Shown here: positions 12,339 to 21,020 of the stretch, in pieces
Position numbering within the stretch: position 1 is the stretch's first letter
Layout of the letters: every line of letters starts with the position of its first letter
Assembly (NCBI GenBank): GCA_036346405.1
Contig: CM070562.1
Location: forward strand, 63,144,195 to 63,208,194
DNA length: 64,000 bases
From: Phyllostachys edulis
Lineage: Eukaryota; Streptophyta; Magnoliopsida; Poales; Poaceae
Direction: 5' to 3'
The notes under the pieces: model-generated
What the model was told of the DNA's origin: nothing
The model's input: the letters and a program-made list of their open reading frames with translations, nothing else
Databases searched by the model: none
Program-made: the position numbers and the translations under genes

Positions 12339-14465
12339 ATGCTGAGCTCCGAGGTGGCCGTGACTGACGCTGAGAAGGAGAGCGAAGCAAGGTGCAAGGA
12401 GATGTTGAACCAATTAATCGCAGTCATGAAGAAACAAACCTTGGAGATTGAAGAATTGGCAGAGAGCATGAAAGAGCTTGCGGTCGGCTTGAAGGCCGTC
12501 GCCCAGTCACCAGGAGCAACTGCTCATGCCTCGTCACCCCCTGTGACCGCGCCGACGGCCACCCTTGCCGCCGCTGTGGACCACGCTGTGGTGGCAGCTA
12601 CTCCACGGGCAGAAGCTGCCCTCGCCCCCGAGTCACCCACCAGGTGTTCGATGATTCGTGCCGGCGACGACACCACCTTGCAGACGTCCGCATTCATGCC
12701 GGACACGGCCCCGGGTCCTCCCCCGACCACCACCCTGCTCGACATCACCATCGCCAGCCCCAGGCCGACGGTCACCGCTGTTCGGGTGCGTGACGGCACC
12801 AGTGACCTCGCCGCACACCAACAGCTCAAGGAAATGCCCCTGACACCGCCAGTTACAGTGGTACTAGATGTCGGCAGCGGCGTCACCAAAACCCACGGTG
12901 ACATCGCCCTCGACTCCTACATGGCAACCATGAGGAAGAGGGACAAGCCACAACCATGGCCGCCACCCAAGCGAGTGGAGACTACTACGGGAGTGGGTGC
13001 CGAGTCACAGTCGGCACCAGGGCCGATGTTCATCTGCTATGGAAGTGGCGTGCAGCTGAAGCAGCCGCCTGTTCTTGGATGCATCGTCAGAAGGGTGATT
13101 AAGGAGATGGAAGTCTTGACCGCAAACTTGGTGGCTTTGCCAAGACATTGGGTTTCAGATGAGGAGGTCAGGAGACAACACCATCCTGATATGAACAAGA
13201 GCCCTGGGGCAGAAGAAAAGTTTAAGGAGATAAGTGCTGCATATGAGATTCTATTGGATGAAGAGAAAAAATCTTTGTATGATCGCTTTGGAGAAGCAGG
13301 ACTTAGTGGAGATTATGGAGGTGGAGATTTTGGCACACATGGGATTGATCCATATGAACTCTTCAATTTATTCTTTGGTGGTTCTGACAAGCTTTTTGGC
13401 ATGGGCCCTGGGAGATTTCATTATGGTTCAAAAGTCAAGGACAGCAGGGTGCTTGATATTCGCTACGATCTTCCCCTTTCTTTTGAAGAATCAATCCTTG
13501 GAGGCAAACGGGAGATCAATATGTTTCGCCACGAAACCTGTGGTACTTGCCATGGAACTGGAGCTAAATCTACCAATGGCATAATAGAATGTACTCAATG
13601 CAGAGGTCAAGGCAGGTTGATGAAAGCTCAGGGGACACCTTTTGGTATATTATCTCAGATATATTCTTGCTTAACCTGCGATGGCACTGGGAAGGTAATT
13701 ACTGAACATAACACAAGTTGTTACGGTTCAGACAAAGTCCAAGTTGCACACAGTATCAAAGTATACATACCTGGAGGTATTGATGACAGCTCCACCATTC
13801 GAATTACTGGAGGGGGTAGTGTTGATAAGCAAAGGGGTGTAAGTGGTGACCTGTATATATTTGTTCGTGTTAATGAAAAACAAGGCATCCATGGAGAAGA
13901 ACTGCTGGGAGAGGAATGTATATATTTGTTGGCCAGAAATGCATCAGGTGATGTGTGGAAGGCCTTATGTGATTTAGCTGGAGGTTTGATACAGGAGTAT
14001 GATCAAGAAGCTATAGTATCCCTGAGCAAATTTGTTGATCAATTACCCTCAGTAATAAATCAGGTTATAGAAAGTGTATCGGAATTCAAACCCACACCAC
14101 CTGAAAACCGTGAAGTCTGCAAGAACTCCTACAGCGTACCTAGTACATTATTTGTGAAATTCAGCATTGATGCTATTGATGATACAGACATAGTTGAAGA
14201 CATCTTGAGACCCCGGGTGGACTCAATTGGTGGACAGATAAAGAAGGTCATATTGTCAGGAACACATCTAACTCCATGTGTACAGGATGTGAAATGGCAG
14301 GGAGGAGATAGGAAGGAGCAGGTGATTGCAGATGTTGCTATCGTCTCCTGGCCTAGGACATCAGAGCAATCTGACGAACCTTGTGAAGCATGTCCTCCCG
14401 ATAGCATGGATGAAGATGCAAGTGACAGTGTCGTCAATTGCAGCCCTGAAACTATCCCAAAATAA
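12339..14465 (+). CDS. Chimeric ORF: gag-like leader, DnaJ (Hsp40) segment, unidentified segment
   Basis: The first ATG after the PBS opens 708 codons without a stop. Residues 1-55 look like a coiled coil (KEMLNQLIAVMKKQTLEIEE), and 60-250 are Ala/Pro/Thr-rich, as in retrotransposon gag leaders. From about residue 275 the frame enters a type I (bacterial/plastid-like) DnaJ: the end of the J domain with HPD at residues 282-284, a Gly-rich part, then the zinc region with CGTCHGTG (from residue 401), CTQCRGQG and CLTCDGTG. The fourth repeat is damaged (NTSCYGSD). A substrate-binding part with KVYIPGG follows. After GIHGE (around residue 528) the DnaJ match ends and about 180 residues follow that I do not recognise. 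The DnaJ part has no introns, so it came from spliced RNA. J-domain helix I and the DnaJ C-terminus are missing, so ordinary co-chaperone activity is unlikely. Whether it is expressed is unknown. Confidence 0.8.
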   Translation: MLSSEVAVTDAEKESEARCKEMLNQLIAVMKKQTLEIEELAESMKELAVGLKAVAQSPGATAHASSPPVTAPTATLAAAVDHAVVAATPRAEAALAPESPTRCSMIRAGDDTTLQTSAFMPDTAPGPPPTTTLLDITIASPRPTVTAVRVRDGTSDLAAHQQLKEMPLTPPVTVVLDVGSGVTKTHGDIALDSYMATMRKRDKPQPWPPPKRVETTTGVGAESQSAPGPMFICYGSGVQLKQPPVLGCIVRRVIKEMEVLTANLVALPRHWVSDEEVRRQHHPDMNKSPGAEEKFKEISAAYEILLDEEKKSLYDRFGEAGLSGDYGGGDFGTHGIDPYELFNLFFGGSDKLFGMGPGRFHYGSKVKDSRVLDIRYDLPLSFEESILGGKREINMFRHETCGTCHGTGAKSTNGIIECTQCRGQGRLMKAQGTPFGILSQIYSCLTCDGTGKVITEHNTSCYGSDKVQVAHSIKVYIPGGIDDSSTIRITGGGSVDKQRGVSGDLYIFVRVNEKQGIHGEELLGEECIYLLARNASGDVWKALCDLAGGLIQEYDQEAIVSLSKFVDQLPSVINQVIESVSEFKPTPPENREVCKNSYSVPSTLFVKFSIDAIDDTDIVEDILRPRVDSIGGQIKKVILSGTHLTPCVQDVKWQGGDRKEQVIADVAIVSWPRTSEQSDEPCEACPPDSMDEDASDSVVNCSPETIPK

Positions 14466-15060
14466 ACTTGTCTGCCTATATTGGTTACTAATCCAGTATT
14501 CAGCAGTGATACCTCCGTGCCAGAGAATGAACAGTGTTGTTTACACCCTGAAACTACTAGGCTGCAATTGCAAAGCACCATAGGTCCTTACGATGCAGCA
14601 GTATGTGAAGAGTTACAAGGGTTGCATTAGCCTATGATACATCAGGAACCAAATGGATCTTCCATTCCAAATCTGTGCAGCAGCAATACAAGTACTGAAA
14701 AATGTGGAGATTCCACATCTACTCTAGTTACGAGATATTTGTTGTTACCGAGCATGCGAAGTTCAACATGTATGCTTGATGAGGCACCGAATGAATCAGC
14801 TACTGTGCTGTCTAGAAATGGCTGTTCTGAATATACTAAAGATGTCACAATACTGCCACTTCCACCTATCCCTCCGATGCAGTGGCTATCAGTCAATGTT
14901 AACAAAGGATCTGGAATTGCATCTCCTATACTTACAACAGAGGGAGATATGTTTGGCGAGGTGGGAGCTGTATGTAACATACCCCAGCCATTTACTTGCC
15001 GCACAGCTATCTTTTCATTGTATCGGCTTGGGGGCAAGCCGAAATTCAAGAGGGGAGGAA
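14466..15060 (+). pseudogene. Further captured gene-like segment, frame interrupted
   Basis: After the stop at 14463-14465 the sequence still reads like plant coding DNA, in the same frame to about 14630 and then in the frame opening at 14634. A proline patch (LPLPPIPPMQW, about 14849-14881) recalls the PLPPMQW stretch I remember from plant SCAR/WAVE proteins. That match is short and unverified. The segment ends at the polypurine tract before the 3' LTR. It may belong to the same donor gene as the last part of the chimeric ORF. Confidence 0.4.
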
Positions 15061-15423
15061 TGTCACCGACCGGCGGACCTTCATTGGGCTTTGTCCGTGG
15101 GTTGTGCGTACATGGGCTGGACTTGATCATGGCCCAAGTTGGTGGCAGAGGGCACTACAAAAAAGAAGAGCAGCAGCAAACTTGGGGATATGGAAGAACA
15201 TCAGATACGCTGGCTCCCTTCTCCCCTCTACTGTTCTTCTTCCCGATTGCTACTCTTCCCCAATTCCTTTCTCTAAATCCCCAGCCCCCAAATTGCTTCT
15301 CCCAGTCTAGCTTCTAATTTACCCCCAAGTTGTATTCTCAAGAACTTGTGTATCGTGTTTGTATCGGATCATATTCTCTTGCCCAGCCTGTGCATTTGAG
15401 TTCATCCAATTGGGTACGTGACA
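15061..15423 (+). repeat. 3' LTR of the transducing element
   Basis: TGTCACCGACC to GTACGTGACA, followed by the right TSD GTAAC (15424-15428). It is directly preceded by the tract AGAGGGGAGGAA. Confidence 0.93.
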
Positions 15424-15428
15424 GTAAC

Positions 15429-15764
15429 AATATTAAAATGATAGATACATTAAATATAATATCTTAATTATTAATAGCGTGTTCAGAAAACTGAAAAAAT
15501 ACGTACAAGTAGCGATCTTACGAAAAAATTAACTAAATTAGTGATACAAATCAGAAAAGATACTATAAGTGCGGCGAGTGGAACTGATGCCCCAGCCCTC
15601 AGTTGGATCCGCGACTAAGTTGAATCCATCTACGTGTCCCTTTATACACGGGTGGTTTTCACCCTCTCGTGCTGGGGAATCAAAACTGGGTAAGAGCTGC
15701 ACACTCCCACACTTTCCTCGCCAGCAAGGCAGGAACTCGATCATTCCAGCCCCTCCTGATCAAC
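15429..15764. other. Intergenic stretch, no gene recognised
   Basis: AT-rich to about 15560, then mixed composition. The short frames at 15538-15790 show no family features. Confidence 0.45.
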
Positions 15765-15766
15765 TA

Positions 15767-16022
15767 CTCCCTCCGTTCTTAAATACATGACGTTTGACCA
15801 AGCGTGCAGTCAAACTTATCTAACTTTGACTAATAATATATGAAAAACTATTTAAATTGATCATGAGTGAATAGTATCATTAGATTTGTCATGATAAATA
15901 TTTTCATAATATAATAATTTTATAATTTTTTACTAACAAAATCATATAAAAAGTAATGGTCAAAGTTATATAAATTTGACTACACGTTTAGTCAAACGTC
16001 GTGTATTTAAAAAGAGAAGGAG
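15767..16022. mobile_element. Stowaway-type (Tc1/mariner) MITE
   Basis: A 256-bp AT-rich element with inverted ends CTCCCTCCGTTCTTAAATAC and, at the right end, the complement of GTATTTAAAAAGAGAAGGAG. The CTCCCTCCGT end is the Stowaway signature in grasses. TA dinucleotides at 15765-15766 and 16023-16024 form the TSD. It has no coding capacity. Confidence 0.9.
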
Positions 16023-16191
16023 TAGTTCAGTATTTGGTTTATCTGTTGTCTGAGTACGTCGACTGACCAATCATACGCTTGATTAGCCTTATCGTTAGAT
16101 ATTTGATCCGAGTATATGTCTACGTCGACTAGTTGTGAAGTCGGCAAGTCGGCCGCTGCATCAAAAAGAGGGGAGAAAAACGAATTGCTAG

Positions 16192-16417
16192 TGAAGGCAA
16201 ATCAGAGATTGCGCTTGCGTTTCCATTGAACGGCATGGCCTTATAAAGTACAGGGAGCAACCAGAAGTGGTTGAGATACATGCCAAACAAAGGATAAATG
16301 AAACAGGAAACTGATCTCCGTGATTGGAACTAATCTCCGTGATTTGCCTTGCTAAACTTCCGGCTTCGGTTGGACACGCATACACGTTACGTGCATAGGT
16401 AACGTGTATGGCTAACA
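16192..16417 (-). repeat. 3' LTR of the Copia element
   Basis: 226 bp, TG to CA. It carries an extra short local duplication around 16314-16345 (ATCTCCGTGATT twice) that the 209-bp partner at 20632-20840 lacks. The partner has two extra bases in its ACACACG run. Confidence 0.9.
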
Positions 16418-17820
16418 CCCCCCGCAATTGGGATGAGAGCAGGCCGGACGTTCAAAATGGAACAAAACTCCTTGAAGACGGCAGTCGGAAGCCCTTTGGT
16501 GAAGACATCAGCATATTGTGAAGACGTCGGGACGTGGAGGACACAGACCTCGCCAAGGGCGACACGGTCCCGGACGAAATGGAGATCGATCTCCACGTGC
16601 TTCGTGCACTGATGCTGAACCGGATTGGTGGACAAGTAGACTGCACTGATGTTGTCACAGAAGACAACAGTCGCACTCTGAAGAGGACGATGGAGTTCCG
16701 TCAGTAATTGGCGAAGCCAGTAGGACTCGGCGACGGCATTGGCGGCAATGGCGATTACTGCTGCCGACGCTGAGCAGAGACCATCTGTTGTCGCTTTGAC
16801 GACTACGAGACAAGATTGTTGCCAAGAAAAATTGCATAGCCTGATGTCGATCTCCGCGTGTCGGGACAGCCAGCCCAGTCGGCATCGGTGTATGCGGTGA
16901 GAGATGCCGGCGAGGTGCGATGAAGCTGGAGACTGTGGTCGATGGTGCCCTTGAGGTAGTGTAGAATCCGCTTGAGGAGATTGGCATGAGGCTCACGAGG
17001 GTCGTGCATGTGAAGACATGCCTGCTGTACCGCGTACATGATGTCCGGTCGCGTAAAGGTGAGGTACTGGAGAGCGCCAGCAATGCTCCGGTAATCAGTG
17101 GCGCTGGCGACTGGAGGACCGGAGGAGGAAAGCTTGGCGCATGTGTCAACCGACATGCTGCAAGGCTTGCAATTGGTCATGCCTGCACGAGCCAGGATCT
17201 CCTCAGTGTACGAGCGCTGGGACAGGAAGAAGCTGGAGCCGTTGCGCTGAACGGACACACCGAGGAAGTAGTGGAGGGCGCCCAAATCCTTGAGGGAGAA
17301 CTCGTGGCGAAGCGAGGCAATCACTCGGTGAAGGAGTGAGGTTGTCGAGGCTGTTAGGACGATGTTGTCGACGTACAGTAGTAGGTACACCGTGTCGGGG
17401 CCGCGCCGATAGACGAACAGCGACGGATCGGCCTTGGAGGCAACGAAGCCCAAGGCCGCGAGGAAGCCGGCGATGCGACTGAACCAGGCATGCGGGGCCT
17501 GCTTGAGGCCGTAGAGTGATCGGTTGAGGCGACAAACATGCGTGGGGCGGGTGTCGTCGATGAAACTAGATGGTTGTTGACAGTAGACGACCTCAGCGAG
17601 CGTGCCGTTGAGGAAGGCATTATTGATGTCGAGCTGATGAACCGGCCAACCGTTGGAGAGTGCAAGGGTGAGGACAGTGCGTACGGTGGCCAGCTTGACA
17701 ACCGGAGAGAAGGTTTCGCCAAAATCGACCCCGGGGCGTTGAGAGAAGCCCCGGAGCACCCACCGAGCTTTGTATCGGTCCAAGGAGCCATCGGGCTTCA
17801 ACTTGTGCCGAAAAATCCAT
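16387..17820 (-). pseudogene. Copia reverse transcriptase and RNase H, frame-broken, YVDN at the active site
   Basis: On the minus strand, 17801-16803 is open for 332 residues covering most of RT and the start of RNase H (KARWVLRGFSQRPGVDFGET, QLDINNAFLNG, then DWAGCPDTRRSTSGY). The catalytic box reads LLYVDNIV: the second Asp is Asn (codon 17364-17366), which should abolish polymerase activity. A frameshift near 16800 breaks RNase H. The end resumes in another frame at 16635-16387 (NPVQHQCTKHVEIDLHFVRD). This enzyme would copy the element RNA; this copy is presumably dead. Confidence 0.85.
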
Positions 17821-17864
17821 TTACCTGAAACAAGGTTAGCACCAGCTGGGCGCGGAAGAAGCTC

Positions 17865-20014
17865 CTATGTGTTATTTGCACGCAAGGCTTCAAACTCCTG
17901 CTGCATGGCGATGCACCAATTTTCATCGCTAAGTGCTACGCGATATGTGCGTGGAAGCGGGGAGGGAGTTGCAACATGAAGGTTTAGGCGGTTTATGGGC
18001 TGCCTAAAGCCATGCTTGCCGCGAGTAATCATCCTGTGGTCGTTGACCACAGGTGAGATGGGTTGGGCGGCAGGCGGTGGTGCGAGAGGTGGGTGTGGGT
18101 GAATCGTGAGGCGGTGGCGACGGGGCTCAGCGAGACGGTGGTGCAGTCTTGGTGCTGTGGAGTAAATCTGTGAGGCAGGTGGTGGCAGGGCTCAGCATGC
18201 ATGGGCGGTGCAGGCAGAGTGGGCATCTGCTGCGAGGGAGCTGGGCAACCGATCGGGCGAGCTATCGGGGCTGGAGCAGGAAGCTGTGCGACGACAGAGA
18301 GGAAGTTGAAATCAGTCGGCTCAGGCCGGGTAGATTGCTCAGCGAAAGGGAAACATGATTCATCAAAAATGACGTGCCGAGAAATGATGACTCGATTTGT
18401 AGCGAGGTCAAGGCAGCGGTACCCTTTGTGGTGGGAAGGGTAGCCTAGAAAAACGCATGGAACGGACCTTGGTGCAAGCTTGTGAGCTGCTGTGGCAGAC
18501 AGATTCGGATAACACCGGCAACCAAATACACGAAGGTGGGAATAATCGGGTGGAGAACTGAAGAGTGCTTGGTGTAGGATACCGAAATTGAGGGTTTTGG
18601 TGGGGTGGAAATTCAGGAGATAGGTAGCTGTGTGGAGAGCCTCAACCCAGTAGGAGGGAGGCATGCTAGCCTGGAAGAGGAAGGAGCGTAGAATGTTGTT
18701 GATAGAGCGGATGACGTGTTCCGCTTTACCATTTTGTTGTGAGGTATGTGGACATGACATACGGAGCGTGATGCCATGGGAAAGGAGATGGAGACGCATG
18801 GCGTGATTGTCGAATTCACGACCATTGTCGCATTGGATAGCTCGTACAGTGATGGAGAATTGAGTGCCTACGTAAGAGAAGAAATGACGTAGGATGTCAA
18901 ACACCTCAGATTTGAGTCGAAGGGGAAATGTCCACACATAATGAGTGAAATCATCAAGGATGACAAGGTAATATTTGTAACCCGAAATACTGGGAACAGG
19001 GAGGTCCATAGGTCACAATGTATTAATTCAAAAACTTGATGTGTTCGACTAGAAGAGGTGTAAAAGGGAAGGCGCACATGGCGTCCAAGTTGACATGCAT
19101 GGCCCAATGACTCTGAAGAGATTTTATTGCATGAAATATGAGATGCACTAGCTAGTTGCGACAATGCTTGGCCGCCAAGGTGACCGAGACGTCGATGCCA
19201 CAGGGTGGAGGATGAAGTGGTGGCGGAGAGAGCAGTGGGAGCAGATGGCGGCCAATGAAAGGGGTAGAGGTCGCCACGACTATTGCACCTGATGATCACG
19301 TTCTTGGTTTGGAGATCCTTCACAGAAAGACCAAACGGGTCAAATTCCACAGAACAATTATTGTCACAAGTGAAGCGACGAACGAAAATAAGATTTTTGA
19401 TCAAGGAAGGTGTGACAATGACATTATTTAACTGAAAAGAACCGGAAGGAAACAAGAAAGAAGTCGAGCCGGTGTGGGTTATGGGAATATGAGACCCATT
19501 TCCGACGATAGCATAGGATGGAGCAGGAAGGAATGCGGGAGAGGGAGGAGAGATTACCCTGGTCCACAGTCATGTGTACGGACGCGCCAGAGTCCATGAA
19601 CCAGTCACCGGATGGGGGAGTCAGCGTCATGGTGTTGAAAGCATGCATGAGCTGATGCTGGTCCCAAGAAGCTGGAGTTGCAAAGCAGGGAAAAGCGGCG
19701 CCGGGCGAGGGCTGGACCGTGCGGTAGCGTGAGATGGGCCTAGAGCTTGCATCTGGGCCGGCATGGTGGTGAAGAAAGCACCAGCTGGTCGTGGGCCAAG
19801 CACTCCCTAGTAGGTGGGCCGGGAACCCTGACCGGGCCACATATGGATGGTTCACCACCACCATTGTTGCGATTGCCGCTGCCGCTACCGGACTGACCAC
19901 CGCCAGGGTTGGTGATGTTGCCGGTGGCGGGCTTGGAGGCGTTGGACGATGTGACAAACGCGGTTGGCGGCGAGGAGTCGGCATTGAGCATGAGTTCTTC
20001 GAGAAGGAGGGCAA
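17865..20014 (-). pseudogene. Copia protease and integrase, frame-broken
   Basis: The protease motif WFMDSGASVHMT lies in the frame 20014-19424. The GAG-pre-integrase zinc region (WHRRLGHLGG, ACQLGRHVRLPF) is in 19455-18868. The integrase core (VILDDFTHYVWTFPL, CDNGREFDNHA, TSQQNGKAEHVIRS) and its C-terminal part (HLRVFGCRCYPN, VFLGYPSHHKGYRCLD) are in 19009-18029. The catalytic Asp and Glu of the last two acidic positions are present. At least two frameshifts separate these blocks. Confidence 0.85.
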
Positions 20015-20631
20015 ATCGCGTCTCGAGGAAGGAAGGCAGGGGATGCCGCATGGAGATGAGCGTGCGCATGTGGGAATAGCGCGAGCTCAGTCCGCACAAC
20101 GTGTTGAGGACAAGGCCCTTATCGAGAATTGGCGTGTCCACGGCGCGGAGCTCGTCGGCGAGGGACTTTTGCTTGCTGCAGTAATCGGCCACGGACATAG
20201 CACCTTGTTGAAGGCCGTAAAACTCCTGCTCGAGGTAGATGGCACGTGTTACCGCGTTGTCACGGTACAGCCCCTCGATGCGCGACCAGATGGTGTGCAC
20301 GCTGGCGTTGGTGTCCATCACCATGGCGAGGAGGTTGGGGGAGATGGCGGTGTAGAGCCACGAGCGGACGAGAGCGTCAAGACGCGTCCACTGCGCGCTG
20401 GGGTTGGAGGAGGCGCCCTCGAGGATGTGGTCATCGAGGGCGTATTTCTGGAGAGCGACCTCGAACAGGCCACGCCATTGGGCATAGTTGCCCGCCTGGA
20501 GATCGAGAGTGATGGGGATGAGGAGCTTGATGCTAGAGACGCAGCGTTGTCGTCGCCTGGCATCACGAGAGAGCAGGGAGGGAAATATCTGGGTGGGTAG
20601 GAAGGTTAGGATCTGTTGTTGTCTGATACCA
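19740..20631 (-). pseudogene. Copia gag
   Basis: One minus-strand frame is open from inside the 5' LTR down to 19740. It contains the usual Copia gag core (NYAQWRGLFEVALQKYAL, LYRDNAVTRAIYLEQEF, YCSKQKSLADELRAV). No start codon lies just upstream of the core, so the original initiator was probably lost. The Gly/Asn-rich tail has no visible CCHC knuckle. The frame does not continue into protease. Confidence 0.8.
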
Positions 20632-20840
20632 TGAAGGCAAATCAGAGATTGCGCTTGTGTTTCCATTGAACGGCATGGCCTTATAAAGTACAGGGAGCAA
20701 CCAGAAGTGGTTGAGATACATGCCAAACAAAGGATAAATGAAACAGGAAACTAATCTCCGTGATTTGCCTTGCTAAACTTCCGGCTTCAGTTGGACACGC
20801 ATACACACGTTACGTGCATAGGTAACGTGTATGGCTAACA
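20632..20840 (-). repeat. 5' LTR of the Copia element
   Basis: 209 bp, paired with 16192-16417. The right TSD GCTAG follows at 20841-20845. Confidence 0.9.
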
Positions 20841-20845
20841 GCTAG

Positions 20846-21020
20846 GCTGCTAGCATAGCTACTCTCGTTGGACCACATGGGTATCTATTTCTACGAAGTC
20901 GTGGATACCCGACTCTATGCCACTATAACTATCGAACGTACGCTTGCGTTCAGTTGTGCCTGCCCTCGGAGGATGCTGACTTTCTAACTCAGACTCGAGC
21001 TCTCTCCCTGCGAGGGGAAG
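20846..21020 (+). promoter_or_regulatory. Remaining proximal 5' flank of the STP gene
   Basis: Only about 180 bp separate the Copia LTR from the STP start codon; this should be 5' UTR and core promoter. No convincing TATA box was seen (CTATAAC near 20921 is the nearest match). The original upstream promoter now lies beyond 16187, on the far side of the 4.65 kb insertion. Confidence 0.45.

Larger units (their letters stand above)
11948..15423 (+). mobile_element. Non-autonomous LTR retrotransposon carrying captured host gene sequence
   Basis: LTRs of 361 bp (11948-12308) and 363 bp (15061-15423) begin TGTCAC and end GTGACA. A perfect 5-bp TSD, GTAAC, flanks the element at 11943-11947 and 15424-15428. 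A tRNA-Met PBS (12311-12324) and a polypurine tract (15049-15060) abut the LTRs as expected. The 2.75 kb interior has no protease, integrase, RT or RNase H; it holds a chimeric ORF with a DnaJ chaperone segment and other gene-like segments. The LTRs differ at a modest number of sites. Movement must have depended on proteins supplied in trans. Layout and content recall maize Bs1, a known transducing retrotransposon. Confidence 0.92.
16192..20840 (-). mobile_element. Ty1/Copia retrotransposon (Ale/Retrofit-like), complete but mutated
   Basis: A 4.65 kb element on the minus strand. Its 5' LTR is 20632-20840 and its 3' LTR is 16192-16417. The 5-bp TSD GCTAG is perfect (16187-16191 and 20841-20845). 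The PBS, TGGTATCAGAC on the minus strand, occupies 20621-20631 and abuts the 5' LTR. A G-rich tract (16418-16424) precedes the 3' LTR. Gag, protease, integrase, RT and RNase H appear in Copia order but are split into several frames. Short LTRs and the RNase H style (DWAGCPDTRRSTSGY) suggest the Ale/Retrofit lineage. It lies in the 5' flank of the STP gene that starts at 21021. Confidence 0.92.

Noticed and set aside
12524..12904. Minus-strand ORFs in the gag-like leader
   Set aside because: Antisense to the GC-rich Ala/Pro/Thr segment of the chimeric ORF; no start context or family.
11948..15423. An ordinary host DnaJ gene flanked by solo LTRs
   Set aside because: PBS, polypurine tract, matching TSD and lack of introns show that the DnaJ piece is inside one LTR element. 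The J domain is also incomplete.
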